The notes under the pieces were generated by a model, which did no database searches, was not told where the DNA came from, and saw nothing but the letters and a program-made list of their open reading frames with translations. This document shows, piece by piece, positions 9,833 to 21,236 of a DNA stretch of 64,000 nt. The stretch spans positions 951,001 through 1,015,000 of the forward strand of contig WAEK01000002.1 in assembly GCA_011634665.1 (NCBI GenBank). The letters are read 5' to 3'. Position 1 is the first letter of the stretch. Each line of letters starts with the position of its first letter. Source of the stretch: Mortierella sp. BCC40632 (lineage: Eukaryota > Mortierellomycota > Mortierellomycetes > Mortierellales > Mortierellaceae). A program made the translations under genes and the position numbers.

Positions 9833-12414
9833 GTGCCTCGTAAGCAACTGAGAGGCTCTCTTGTTTGTGCGTTTGTATTTGTCGCGCGTGGGAGTAAAGC
9901 TCATTTCGAGGCATTAACACCCCTCCTCCCCCCCCTCCTCTTCTTTCTCCTCCTCATGTGTATCCATTGCATTGTAGTCATGCCGGTGTATGGGGTTGGC
10001 CATCCCTCAAGGCCACAAAAGACTTGACCGAAACCACCAACCCAGTGACACCCTTTACCCGGTCCATTGATGGCTTCAACCCAAGTGACATTGCTCTCGA
10101 ACGTATCGTCTCGGGAGGCATCACCAGTTCCTTAATCCTTCCAGGTTCCGCTAACTTGATCGGTGGTGAAGCCTATGCCTTCAAGTTGCGCCCCGTCAGC
10201 ACGCTGAGCAGCGAAGACATGATGATCGAGACTGGTGTCCAAGACCGATGGAGATACATGAAAATGGCCTGTGGAGAAAACGCAAAGAGCGCCTATGGAT
10301 CTCAGGGCAAGGTACCCTTGACCCGTCTGGGCGAAGGCTGGCTTTTCCGAGAGCAATTCGAAAAGGCAACTTTGCTCCGTCAAGCTCAGGATGACTGGTG
10401 TGATGCCGCCGAGGATCAACCCATTTTTGGTCGTCATCGTCTCAACACTCCCTTCCCAGAAGATTTGAAGTATGAGAGTTTGGTCAGTCTCCTTCGAGAC
10501 GATGTCCGATTGAATGTGCATTGTTATGAAACCTATGATCTCGAGGCCATGGTTCGACATTCGAACGAATTCAAATTTAAGATTCGTGCTTTCCATCATG
10601 GTCTTGATACGTATCGCGTCCCCGAAATCTTGAAGAGAGCCTACAAGCACGTCCCAACCGTCGCTACATTTGCTACCATGTATGGTTACAAGAAGGAAGC
10701 CTTCCAGGCCTCTGTCAATGGCCCAAAGATCCTTGCCGAAAATGGTATCCAAGTTGCTCTCAAGAGTGACCACCCTGTCCTCAATTCACAACACCTCGCT
10801 TTCGAAGCTCAAAAGGCTCGTCATCATGGGTTGGCCGAGGACCTTGCCTTTGCTGCCATCACCTCTGTACCAGCCAAGGCACTCGGTCTTGATCATCGTA
10901 TCGGCAAGATTGCTCTTGGTATGGATGCTGATCTAGTTATCTGGGAACGACATCCCTTGGCCCTTGGAGCCCGTCCTCTCCAGGTTTACATTGATGGCAT
11001 TGCTCAGATCAAGGGAGTTGACGCGTCCCAGTGGAAGCAAGTGGACAAACCCCCCAAGTTTGTTGAATATGCAGATCTTCGTGTTGAATCATCCAGTCCC
11101 TTGGATGCCTGTGGTCCAAAGGCGCACACGGGTATCTTTAGGGGTATTCAAAAGATTGTTTCCAAGAAGGAGGAAAAGCACGACAACTCGGGCAATCTTA
11201 CGGTCGTCTACAAGAACGGAAAGATCATTTGTGAGGGAGTGTGTGATCGAGAGATCCAGATGCTTCATGCAGAGTCGTGTCGACATGGTGAGGAAGTGCC
11301 CGTGTATGACCTTGGAGGAAAAGGTGTTGTCTTGCCGGCCTTGATTTCAATCAGTGGACCCAGCTTGGGTCTTGATGAGATTCCGACAGAGGATTCAACG
11401 GGCAATGGTAGAAGTGGCCTGGAGACCCCTATTAACTATGCGGCCGATGGTCTCAAGTTTGGTGGATTGCACATGGATGAGGCTTTTAAGGGTGGTGTTC
11501 TCATTGGAGTGACTGCACCCACTTCTGAGCATATTGTTCAAGGTGTAAGCGTTGCATTTGCCACGGGCGCTGAGGATGGTAAGTTGATCTGTGTATTTTA
11601 TCCCAGTGACCAAGATCTGAACACGTTTTGTTTGGGATATTCACGCTCCTTCTCCCCCCTCTTTCCTACCTCCTGTCTTTGGCTAGCATTGTCCCTGAAT
11701 GAATCGGGAATTCTGCAGGAGCAGGCTGCACTCCATGTTCGGATTGGTCATCTTGCCAAGTCAAAAAAGTTCCCCACGGTTTCGTCCCAGATTGCGTTCT
11801 TGCGAGAAACGTTGAAGGAAGCCCTCAGTAGAGTATTCGATCATGATGAGCCATTCGTTAAGGCTGCTAGGGGCAAATTGCCACTTGTGATTCAAGTCTA
11901 TAATCGGGATGAGATGATTCGACTTGTCCAGATGAAGCGTGATCTCGAGTATATCGGGTGTCAGATTCATCTCGTCTTCCTGGGTGCCACTGAAGCTTGG
12001 ACCATTGCTGACTATCTCGCAGAAAACAATGTGGGCGTGATCTTGCAACCATACCGCTGTCGACCAGACCAATGGACAGCTCAGCAGTGCCTTGCTGGCC
12101 CACCCCTTACCAAGGAGACAGGGTTGACTGCGTTGATCCGAGCTGGAGTCAAGGTTGGCCTAACAGTGGTAGAGCCTGAGCAGGTGAGAGAGTTGTCATG
12201 GGATGCTGCAGAAGCACGATCTGATTTGGGATTGACGACTCAAGAAGCGACAGGATTGCTGAGCTGGAACCTTGCCGAGTTGATGGGTCTCGAGAATACC
12301 GAGGATGCTGGTCTTGTGTTGTATAGCGGCGATCCATTCGAGTTTGGAGCCAAAGTCAGTGCCATTATCGGAGGAGGACGCTCAGGCATAGCATGTAATC
12401 CGCGTGCCCAGTAA
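9275..12414 (+). CDS. Membrane-anchored double-domain amidohydrolase
   Basis: Exons 9275-9789, 9978-11578 and 11687-12414 join in phase to 947 residues. A cytosolic tail of about 35 residues and one membrane helix (IALGAAAVVLLTTSVYLIG) precede the enzyme, suggesting a type II membrane protein. The first amidohydrolase unit shows an N-terminal beta strand and TPGIVDMHSHAG, whose HxH binds metal. Later candidates are NVHCYE, FHHGLD and SDHPVLNSQH, followed by GKIALGMDADLVIW, the typical composite-domain return. The second half (about residues 545-947) repeats the fold without the HxH: QVYNRDEM, LVFLGATEAW, GVILQPYRCRP, and it ends with LVLYSGDPFEFG. It resembles imidazolonepropionase-like hydrolases; the substrate is unknown. 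The 108-bp second intron is a multiple of three and stop-free, so a retained form would be translatable. Confidence 0.85.
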
Positions 12415-12509
12415 ATGACCGTCAGTAAGGAATGGCGAAAACTCCTTTTGCCCAGAAGAAGACGAAATAAAATGGATAAGCTTGTTTATTTGTGTGTGTG
12501 TGTTGAATC

Positions 12510-13127
12510 TCAGGCTCTATACATGTTCTGAAGGTGTTCCTGTTGGCGCTGGTACTCTGCCTGGAACTTGGTTTGGAATTGGCTAAAGGAGTGAGTTATT
12601 GGGTCCCTACGATGACGACCGCTACCTCCAAAACCCGCTTCCGAGTCTTCAGAGGTGATTTGAAGGATCACCCAGAGGATCGTCACCAGAGCCGAGATCA
12701 TAATGGTCATCTTGACCAGACTAATAACCGATCGAACAACACTCGCAACAATAGAATAGATAATCAAGAAAGCGAGATAGGACAGGAGTGCCATGATGAT
12801 ATACGTCATCAATGTGGAAGAGCCCAAACCTCCCGAGGATAGGAACTCCCATGCAGAATCAATAGTCTGGATGGCAAAAGCAAGAATAGAGAGAATGCCG
12901 GAGAAGAAAAGAATGTTACCGGATTGAAGATGCTGTAAATATCGTTCAAAATAGTAATGCAGGTCGAATGCATTGACGCCACTAAAGTATTGCTGTAGTA
13001 CCTTGATAAAGTCAGCACGAGTTTGTTGCCGGAGGGCGGTGTGGATGGTGTTGACAGTTAACGAGTAGATGGTCATGAGACCAGCGACGGTGTTTTCACC
13101 AAGGACATCGGAAATCAACTGAATCAT
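12510..13127 (-). CDS. Small multipass membrane protein, possibly APQ12-like
   Basis: A single exon of 205 residues starts at the ATG followed by IQLISDVLGEN; the frame stays open upstream to about 13412, so a longer N-terminus is possible. Several hydrophobic segments are visible: around NILFFSGILSILAFAI, then LMTYIIMALLSYLAFLIIYSI, and MTIMISALVTILWVILQI. A short basic, Gln-rich tail with FSQFQTKFQAEYQRQQEHL follows. Paired C-terminal helices separated by a short basic loop are reminiscent of APQ12, an ER/nuclear-envelope protein for nuclear pore assembly and lipid homeostasis. That match is by overall pattern only, so the assignment is tentative. Confidence 0.5.
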   Translation of the reverse strand: MIQLISDVLGENTVAGLMTIYSLTVNTIHTALRQQTRADFIKVLQQYFSGVNAFDLHYYFERYLQHLQSGNILFFSGILSILAFAIQTIDSAWEFLSSGGLGSSTLMTYIIMALLSYLAFLIIYSIVASVVRSVISLVKMTIMISALVTILWVILQITSEDSEAGFGGSGRHRRDPITHSFSQFQTKFQAEYQRQQEHLQNMYRA

Positions 13128-13489
13128 GGTAGATGCTCCTGTGGGTCTCTTGAAGTTGAGGCGATAAAGAAAGAGTAACGCGTGAAAGAGATGGGGTGAA
13201 GGTTGAAGAATGAGAGCTAGCAGGATTTGAGAATCAATAAATGCTGCGCTTCTTCCAATGACGCCGATGATGATCCTGGATGACTGCCAGAGAAAAGTTC
13301 TCTCCTCGGGGCCGATGGGAGAAAAGGTACAAGGGGGAGAAGGGGAAGCAAGGGTCGACGGGAAGAACGCACGTCGTTTTTCCCCTTTCCAGCTCCCGTC
13401 GGGTTGGAACACGTGGGCCTCATTTCAGAGGTTTTTTTTTTTTTTAAGCTGTGTTGTTGTATGTTCTCACTATCTGACCAAGTTTGCTC

Positions 13490-15839
13490 TTACTGGGTGT
13501 AGTTTGCAGGGAATGACCCTTCACGACCATTACACCGCCCCGTCCACCAATCATTCTTGCTCTCTGTCTTCTTCACTACCGTAATAATATCTCCCTTCTT
13601 AAACGCCAAGTCTGTGGCCTGTTCTCCTGCAAAGTCATATAGTGCTGTCACCGTCTCGGGCTTGGCACCGATCCTTGGAGGTACCTTGGGTCCTGTGGAG
13701 CCGAATCCACTGTCTAATGAAGCTCGTCCTGCTGCTCCAAAGGGTCGCTTCACATCTCCTGTTGCTGCTGTTACTGCCGAGGTTGAGTAACGGGGAGTAG
13801 GTTCATCATAGTCTTCTCCACCGTATTTATATGGGCTTGAGTTGGAAAAGCTTCGATTAGCACCAGTGTTTCCGCCATAACGTCCAGCTCCAGAGACACT
13901 GACACTACGATTAACGCCTCCTACTGATGATGATGTGGGCGATGAGTGGTTGCTGTCAAAGTCACTGTCTGAACGACGGTGGGAGCCGTATGAGCCGTTG
14001 TCTGAAGCTCTTGAGTTTAGTGCTCTATAAAGGATGTCGGCCTGAGGAGGTGGCGTGATAGCACCTGAGAGTAGTTCAGCTGCTGATACTCTTTGGCGAT
14101 AAAAGGCTTCGTTCGCATCCTTTCGTTCAGCGATGACTGAGCCTTCGATAGATACGCCTGTGATGTCAGGAGAAGGAAAAAAAAAAGGCTTTGGTCAATG
14201 TACAATGATCTAAGCATCTCTTTTGGCTGTCTTTTGTTTGAATCTGACTGCATGATAACTTGCCTGCAAAGAGTCCTTTCGACTTGCTGTAGGAATAGAT
14301 TGCGGCGACAGACTTGGTGCTGGCTGAAGCACCAGCCTCGGCTGTGCGTCCAATAGGTCCAGCGGCGACTAGAACAGGAGTAGAGTGAACAAGACAAAAA
14401 AAGTCGAAAAACAAATGTACAGTACGAGCGTGTGAGAAAAATGAGGGGTGAGGATAAAGAGTCGAAGATAGTCTGTCTTGGCTCTGGCTCTCAAGAAAAA
14501 AAGAAATACGCTCTGCTACTGCAGGACAACAAAGACCACAACTCCAAAAGAATCCAGAGAACGTCTGTTATTCCCATCAAAAATGAAAAAGAGAAAAAAA
14601 AAAAACTTACCAGAGAGACTGCCTCCAAGAGTCACGTTTCCTCCAGTTGCAAATGACTTGACAGCCGTCGCGTTATTCAACACGACAACAAAGTCTGTGA
14701 TCTCTGCACCGATCTGTCCTCCAAAGCCCATGCCAGCAGTGCCAATAGCCGACGGTGCAGACCAAGAACCATCTTCGAGTCGAGCCACGACCAACCCTGA
14801 GCCTGCACGACCAGAAAAGAGGAATCCTGCCTTGACGACAGTAAAAATAGCGAGTCCTTGAGCCTTTGACAGAATATCAGCAGGAATAATGTTGTCGACA
14901 CCCTTGGCAGCAATAGGATCTGGTATGTTCAATGATGATCCAGCGACAAAAGAAAAGGTAGAGAGCGGTAATAGAGAAACAAAGGTCAGATACAAGATGT
15001 TACTAGAAAACAGGTTCGAGCACCCTTTTTTTCTTTTTCTTAAAAAAAAAAGGTCAAGAGCCATGATGACACCCTCTGTTCACGCTACACAAGCATTCGA
15101 GTTACTCCCTTTTTCCCGCATCTGGAAAAAGGATAGTCAGCTCGGATTCCAGGAACAAATGCTGGAACGAAAAATACACATTCCAGTGAGTTGGCTCACT
15201 TGTTACAGTGTTGCTCTCTCTCTCTCTCTCTTTTTTTTTTTCCTCTGGTATTTCTTGGCGGGTAGATTGCGCCATACTCCAACAGCTGTCTTGTGTTGTT
15301 TGTCCTGTTGCTGGCATGAACGATCGTCTCTACTGAGCTTCACTTGAAGGTTCATCAACATATTCTCTCGCTCTTTGGGAGTTTTTTTTTTTAAAAAAAA
15401 AAAGAAAGTGTGGGAAACATTCCTGCCAGTCGGGTGCTGATGTCTGAGGGTGCTCCTTTGTGAATCCACGCGTCTCGATTTCTTTTTCCATGACTCCAAT
15501 AAAAAAAAAAAAAAAAAAAGGGAAAGAAAGAATACGCAGGGAGAGAGAAAAAGAAAGAGCTAAAAACATTCAAGCATGACTTGCCTACGAAAGAATTGAG
15601 GATCTTGGCTGCTCGTTTGCATTCGCCTGGAGTGTTTGGTGGATATTCGTTGAGAATAGGTTAGTCTGTCTGTCAGATAAACAGGTCCAAGGTCCCCCCC
15701 CCCAAAAAAAAGGCGAAAAGGTAAAATAAGGCTGTGGTTGTTAGGCGTTGGAGAACGTGCAGCGGGAAGGGGGTAACTGACCTGCAAGGTCCTTGGGCAA
15801 TGGGCTGTTAACCTTCATGCTTCCTTTGACTGAATTCAT
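13490..15839 (-). CDS. YSC84: SYLF-SH3 actin-patch protein, Ysc84/Lsb3 type
   Basis: Five exons (15782-15839, 15585-15626, 14611-14919, 14264-14368, 13490-14157) join to 393 residues. The N-terminus PLPKDLAGECKRAAKILNSF opens the SYLF domain, which continues through DNIIPADILSKAQGLAIFTV, AGFLFSGRAGSG, GAEITDFVVVLNN and AAIYSYSKSKGLFAG. A Ser/Pro-rich linker follows, and a C-terminal SH3 domain (TVTALYDFAGEQ through NDWWTGRCNGREG to FPANYTQ). Family members bind PI lipids and F-actin through SYLF and Las17/Sla1 proline motifs through SH3 in endocytic patches. Two introns (14920-15584 and 14158-14263) use GC donors (GCAAGT): only those joins keep the SYLF frame. A long GA microsatellite lies upstream of the start codon. 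Confidence 0.92.
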
Positions 15840-16067
15840 TACGATGATGTTCTATGTGCGATGTGTGTTGATGACTGGATGTAGGCGATGTGTGCGTGAT
15901 TAAATGATGTTGTAGGCGACAAAAACAGAGTGTAGGAGATGGAACGACCCCGGCGGGCAACGGGGGGAGGAAGGGTGGGAGGCAGAAGAGGAGATGAAAG
16001 AAATAGAGAAGAAAGAGCGAAGAATTGAATAAAAAAGGATGAAAAAGAAAAAGAGGAAGAGAGGAAA

Positions 16068-16070
<3 letters not shown>

Positions 16071-16105
<35 letters not shown>

Positions 16106-16124
16106 TATATATATAGAGAGAGAT

Positions 16125-16210
<86 letters not shown>
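16071..16210. repeat. (GA)n microsatellite with internal AT block
   Basis: About 140 bases of almost pure AG dinucleotide are interrupted once by ATATATATATATA (about 16104-16115) and GATTAGAG. It lies 230-370 bases upstream of the SYLF-SH3 start on that gene's 5' side. A GAGA/CT tract of this length is likely polymorphic and may affect nucleosome placement at the promoter. Confidence 0.9.
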
Positions 16211-16216
<6 letters not shown>

Positions 16217-17070
16217 AGAATGACGATGCAATGCCTCTTCTCGACGCAGACAAAGGGGAGAGAGTGAGAGAGAAAGAGAAAAAAGGAGAATGGCGGACTT
16301 AATCTGGTCACCGCCACTCACCCCCTTTTGCTTTTATATCAGTCGATGCACCGGCCATCGCAAATCCGTTTGTCCTACTGACGAGTACCAAGCCTGGTCA
16401 CAGCCCATCGAGAAATATATATTTTTGTATAAAAAGAAAAAAGAATAAAAAGAACAACGTCGTGCCAAGCAAACGCGATTTTGGACTTCAGGCTACTTTG
16501 CCTGTCTGCCTGTCTGCCTGACAGGTAAATTTAGACAGCGTATCCTGTTCTAGAGGCCATGACGACCGATAGAAAGAAAGAAAGAAAGAGAGTGTGTGTG
16601 TGAGTGAAAAAGAGTGAGCCAAAGAGAAACGATCCAGTTGGCTGACTGGCCAAAGATGATACAGGGTAGGGCTACTCCCGAGGGGCTTCCCTTCTTGGCC
16701 ATCCACACACACACGCACACTCGGCTACTGCACTGCGCAGGGCCGTGCATACAGGACAGGACAGAGACGCGCCCGGAGCGGCTAAAGTAGACAAGTGTGT
16801 CCCAGGCACCAAGCTGTCATGGAGAGAGAGAGAGTGAAAGAGGAAAAAAAAAAAAAAAGTTTGTAGGGCAGGGGGTTCGCTCGGGAAAAAGGAATGGCCG
16901 CAAGAGACTGCAGACTGAGCGGACTTGTAGACCGGAGACTTGACCGGTGATGACGGAGAGACGAATGTCTCTGTCCGCTCGTTCCCCATTGATCCTTAAA
17001 GGCATTCCGTCTCTTCTTCTCTTCTTGCTTCTTTCTTTCTTTCTTTTTTTTTCTCCTATCTTCTCTTTTC

Positions 17071-17110
17071 CTCCTCCTCCTCCTCCTCCTCCTCCTCCTC
17101 CTCCTCCTCC
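17071..17110 (+). repeat. (TCC)n microsatellite in the leader of the fatty acid hydroxylase
   Basis: About 13 CCT/TCC units followed by C-rich sequence end roughly 145 bases before the start codon. It forms part of a pyrimidine-rich leader or promoter. Confidence 0.8.
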
Positions 17111-17255
17111 CCTCCCCCCCTCCTCCTCCAGAATCGATCCCGCTCATTCTTGTCCAGCGACTGCTACCATTACACTTTGCTCCATCCTCTCCTGCACGTT
17201 GGCTGATTACTAACCACGCCGGACCAAGCTCTCAAATCCAAGGACTGCTCGCCCA

Positions 17256-18815
17256 ATGCCCGTCAGCAACAAGACATACACACCGGACGAGGTCCAGGCC
17301 CACAGGAAACAGGAGTCATGCTGGGTGATCCACGATGGCAAAGTCTACGATGTCTCTTCCTTTGTCGAGGACCATCCTGGCGGTGAAGAGTATATCCTCG
17401 ACCACGCAGGTCAAGACATCACCGCGCTCATGAAGGACGAGCTCTCGCACTCACACTCTGAAGGCGCCTTTGAGATGCTAGATGACTTTTTGATCGGCAC
17501 TCTCGACCGCCCTGCCGCCACCACTGCAGAGTCGGGGCTTCAGAAACGACTCACGGCAAAGAATGCAACCACAAAGTCAGCTTCGAGCGACGAAAAGTCT
17601 CAGTCGATTGTGGACGAGACAGAGATGTATGACTTTGGACCAACAGACCTTGCTGCGGACAAGAAGAATAACAAGTTCCTGGATCTGAATGAGCCTTTGC
17701 TCTGGCAGCTCTGGAATAGCACCTTCTCTAGGTCCTTCTACCTTGAGCAGGTCCACATCCCTCGTCATCTCTCTGGCTCAGCTCGTATCTTTGGGTCACC
17801 TTACCTGGAGGTCTTTACCAAGACCCCTTGGTATGTCATCCCCATCTTCTGGCTCCCCATCATCAGCTACAACGTCTACCAGAGTCTCGAAACGGGCATT
17901 AGCCAAGAGCAATGTGCAGCATACTTTTTCTTTGGCGTGGGACTCTGGTCCTTGGTCGAGTATGTGATCCATCGGTTCCTGTTCCATCTCGACGAGCTCT
18001 TGCCAGACACCACCTTTTGGCTCGTCGGTCACTTTTTACTTCATGGTATCCACCATTATCTTCCAATGGACAGGTTAGTTGACTGATCTCCCACTCACTC
18101 TCACCCCTTCCCGCCCTTTTTCTTCTTCTTCTTCTTCTTATCTTACCTTATGCCTCTCTCTGACCAAACCTACTGCAACCACATTCGCCAGTCCAAAACA
18201 AAAACTTGACCACTAACTACTATTCTTTCGTCATTGGACTTTCCCACATAGACTTCGACTGGTAATGCCTCCTGTCCTTGCAGTAGTAATCGCAACTCCT
18301 CTCAACAAGCTGGCCCATACCCTCTTCCTAGCTCCACAAGCATATGCCATCATGGGAGGTGCTCTCCTAGGTTATGTTCTGTATGACTTGACCCATTACT
18401 ACTTGCATCACGCCAAGGTCTTCAAGATCCACTTTAAGGAGATGAAGACCTATCATCTTGCTCATCACTACAAGAACTTTGAAGGAGGCTATGGCATCAC
18501 TTCCAAGTTCTGGGATCGGTAAGTCTTTTTTTTTTCTTTTTTTTCTCTTCCCTCTTCCCCTGACCTCCTTCAAGTCGTTCTGTGACTTCAAACTGGGAAT
18601 GTATGTGTTGACACCAATGATTCAATTGTCCCTAACCCTCCTTTCCTCTCTTGTTCCTTTTACTACATCTGATATTTCTATGCGTCTTTCTTCCTCCTCT
18701 TTTTCCTTCTCTTACGCCCTCCCCCCCTCTTTCCCCTGACTCTTTCTTTTTTTTTTTTTCTTTTTTTTTTTTGCATTCTTTCCATAGGGTCTTCAACACG
18801 GAACTCCAGCTGTAA
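17256..18815 (+). CDS. SCS7: Fatty acid 2-hydroxylase with cytochrome b5 domain
   Basis: Three exons (17256-18073, 18252-18518, 18788-18815) join in phase to 370 residues. The N-terminal cytochrome b5 domain shows the heme signature HPGGEEYILDHAGQD, with its second axial His in the SHSHSEGAF region. The C-terminal hydroxylase domain has membrane helices and the di-iron histidine motifs HRFLFH, HGIHHYLPMDRLRLV, HYYLHH and TYHLAHHYKNFE. It ends with the family's typical C-terminus, DRVFNTEL plus two residues. The enzyme adds the alpha-hydroxyl group to the very-long-chain acyl group of ceramides in the ER. All expected histidine boxes are present. The third exon is only 28 bases long. Confidence 0.95.
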
Positions 18816-19238
18816 AGAAAAAAAGAAGAGAACACGACATCATACTATGAATTTGTCTATACATACTACTACCATTACTATCCACTGCTACATATTATAA
18901 TTCAACACAACACACCATTACCACCACCAATAGTCTCTCCTCAATTGAGCAGATACCTTTTCCAATACATTAAAAAAAACTTTTTTTTTTTTTCTTCTTC
19001 TATTCTCATTCACTCGTAACGCGTTGACAATGACGGGCTGGGATCACTCTTCTCTGAGTCTCTCTTTCACTTTTTCTCTCTTTCTAGCTCAAATCAACAA
19101 GAGGTCTCATTGTAAAAAAAAAAAAATCGTACGATATTGAGACTTTTGCGCGCATTGACAAAAAAAAAAAAAAAACAGACTGGAGTGACACAGAGATTGG
19201 TCTTTTTTTTTTTTATGGGCCCCGTTAGGGGTTTTATT
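18816..19238. other. Intergenic, A/T homopolymers
   Basis: No gene is visible. The 3' flank of the hydroxylase is followed by A- and T-runs at about 18971-18992, 19115-19127, 19159-19175 and 19203-19214. Confidence 0.5.
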
Positions 19239-19608
19239 CGTCGGCGCGCACTCATACCACGGTCTGCGGACGTGGCCAGCTAGTTCACAAAACTACACTA
19301 TCCTACAACAGAAGAGTAGAGAGAAGAAGGAAAAGGTGGAGGGTGACCCAGAAACGATATAGCTACTAGAAATACAAATGCAGAGAAAGGGAAAAAGACC
19401 AGGTACAAAGAGCACCCGCAGAGGGTCTTTAGGGCTTTTCACCACCAACTGTATTCAGTCCTCTCTCCCTCCCTTCCCCCCAATTGTCTTTGCTACACAG
19501 AGAGTAGTAAAAAAAAAAGAAAAAGAAAAGTCGCCCTCCGCCTTTGTTTTAGGGTAGTGTAGTTTTGAGAACTAGCTGGCCACGTTCGCGGGACGGGTGC
19601 GCACCGAC
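19239..19608. repeat. Inverted-repeat pair, MITE-like
   Basis: The 34 bases at 19271-19304 and the reverse complement of 19551-19584 differ at only two positions. Weaker pairing extends outward to about 19239 and 19608, ending in GTCGGCGCGCAC against GTGCGCACCGAC. The arms enclose about 245 bases of non-coding, purine-rich sequence. This is the form of a small non-autonomous TIR element or of a large hairpin. I cannot define a target-site duplication. It lies about 50 bases from a tRNA gene. Confidence 0.6.
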
Positions 19609-19661
19609 CGACCGACGAACAGAGTCACCTGACCCGTCCAGAAGTCCAAAAAAAAAAGATG

Positions 19662-19734
19662 AGGTCTCGCCGAGACTCGAACTCGGATTGCAAGATTCAG
19701 AGTCTTGATTGCTAACCAATTACAACACGAAACC
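19662..19734 (-). tRNA. tRNA-Gln (anticodon CUG)
   Basis: On the minus strand the 73 bases fold as a tRNA. The acceptor stem is GGTTTCG with CGAGACC (one G-U), the anticodon arm is CAAGA-CTCTGAA-TCTTG and the T arm is CCGAG-TTCGAGT-CTCGG. The loop places CTG at positions 34-36, hence Gln. A run of ten T on the minus strand just downstream is a Pol III terminator. There is no intron. Confidence 0.93.
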
Positions 19735-20073
19735 GGATCTTAAGATGGGCTCGGACTGGGGCCTTGAGCTCTCTGGGGCCTGCAATATTACTGGAAATAA
19801 AGCCCTCGGATAGGCGTTATTTCCTGGTTCTACCCCTAGGCGGGGTGTATTTTGCCGCGCTCACCGAATGGGGCGGATCCCGTTCTGGTGCCTAACTTTT
19901 TTTTTGTTTTTTTTTTAAAAAAAAAAAAAAAAAAAAAGACCACTTGAGTTGTAATGGTCATAGGAGGATTGTCACCACCCTGTGGTGGCCTTAGATTAGT
20001 TCTTTGCCTACGTAGTTATCTTGACAGAAACAGGTTGTTATATATAAAATTAAAAAAAAAAAAAAAAAAAAAA
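19735..20073 (+). mobile_element. Two probable poly(A)-tailed retroelement 3' ends
   Basis: Two stretches each end in an A-run. The first (19735-19938) contains ATCCCGTTCTGGTGCC, close to ATCCCGTTTTGGTACC in the tail of the LINE copy at 20142-21271. The second (19939-20073) contains the short palindrome CCACCCTGTGGTGG followed by TTAGATTAGTTCT and poly(A), which is similar in layout to the same LINE tail. Neither has coding capacity. They look like heavily 5'-truncated LINE or SINE insertions stacked on the 5' side of the tRNA gene. Confidence 0.4.
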
Positions 20074-20122
20074 ATCCTAGGGGAGGAGGGCGGGAGATTC
20101 TGGATATTTCCACATGAATTAA

Positions 20123-20141
20123 GGGATCAAACCTCAGGAGG
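20123..20141 (+). repeat. Target-site duplication, 5' copy
   Basis: GGGATCAAACCTCAGGAGG here is identical to 21272-21290, right after the poly(A) of the LINE copy. Two more A residues may belong to the duplication. Confidence 0.85.
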
Positions 20142-21236
20142 ACCCACCGAGAAGTCTGTATACCAGCGAGGGGGACTGCAAGAGGAGGGCGCACAGGATC
20201 AAGAAACTCCATGGGATGCTTCCAACTCTGACGGAAATGAAGAGGCGCCACCCAGAACTCTACGAGGATGACAAGTGCAGGGTCTGTAGAGAAGAAACAG
20301 AGACGACGAGGCACGTTTGGGAATGCAAGGCAACAGTGAAGGAACAAGGAGAGCATTGGAAAGGAGAAGTAGAGAAGGTCGAGGAGTATGGACGTACGCA
20401 GTACAGGAGGGAGTTGAAGGCATGGGTAGAGCAAGGAAGGAGGAAAGCAGGAAGATCGGGCCATCCGAAGAAGCCGGGATTCAGAGAGAGGAATGAAGAA
20501 GACTTGTGGGACTCATTGGAGGGTATCTTTGAAGGCATCAAGGACATTCGTCCGGGGGAGCGCGAGAGAGAACAGGAGGAGGAAGAGGTGATCAGGCCAC
20601 ACACGATTAGGGAAGCATATCAGGGATTGGTATTAGACGTGGTGGTCCAAAAGTGGAAGCAGATGCACAGGACGTCAACCAAGACAGCAAAGTATATGGC
20701 GACACGGTTCTTTGAGGCCATTGAGGAGTATGGTAGAAAGCAGATCTGGGGTCAAAGGTGTGAGACCACAGTGGAATGGGAAAAGTCTATAGGAATCACC
20801 GCGGTGAGCAAACGCGCTGAGAGACGCAACGGTGACGGAGGACACCAACGTAGCCACGGTGATTTCTCGGATTTGAACAATCCACTTCGGTTGAAGCCAG
20901 ACCTCAGAGAGGCATATGGGGAAGCAGACGAGACGGTGTTGGCGTATGTCTTGGGAAAGAAAAAGTTGGACGTAATGGAGAGGTTAGGGAGCTGGAAAAA
21001 AGTGTTAGCGATGGACTCAGGCTCATAGACGACGAATGAGCGCAACGGGGCCACGTAGGGAGCTGGCAATACGACCACTCATGCGTACGTGGGTGATGGC
21101 TGTTGAGTGTCTGGAGGCTGTTTAGATAGTTTTCATTCGCGGGTGTAATCCCGTTTTGGTACCAAGTGGCAACAGGGCGGCCGGTGCCGCCCTGGTCTTC
21201 TATAAACTCTACATGCCCACGTGGGGTCTTTGTTAA

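Noticed and set aside
15808..16321. Leu/Ser-repeat frames across the GA microsatellite
   Set aside because: Pure translation of a dinucleotide repeat.
16782..17147. Arg-rich frame upstream of the fatty acid hydroxylase
   Set aside because: Translation of the TCC repeat on the opposite strand.
19273..19583. CRISPR-like or riboswitch reading of the inverted repeat
   Set aside because: Only one pair of arms, eukaryotic context, no spacer array.
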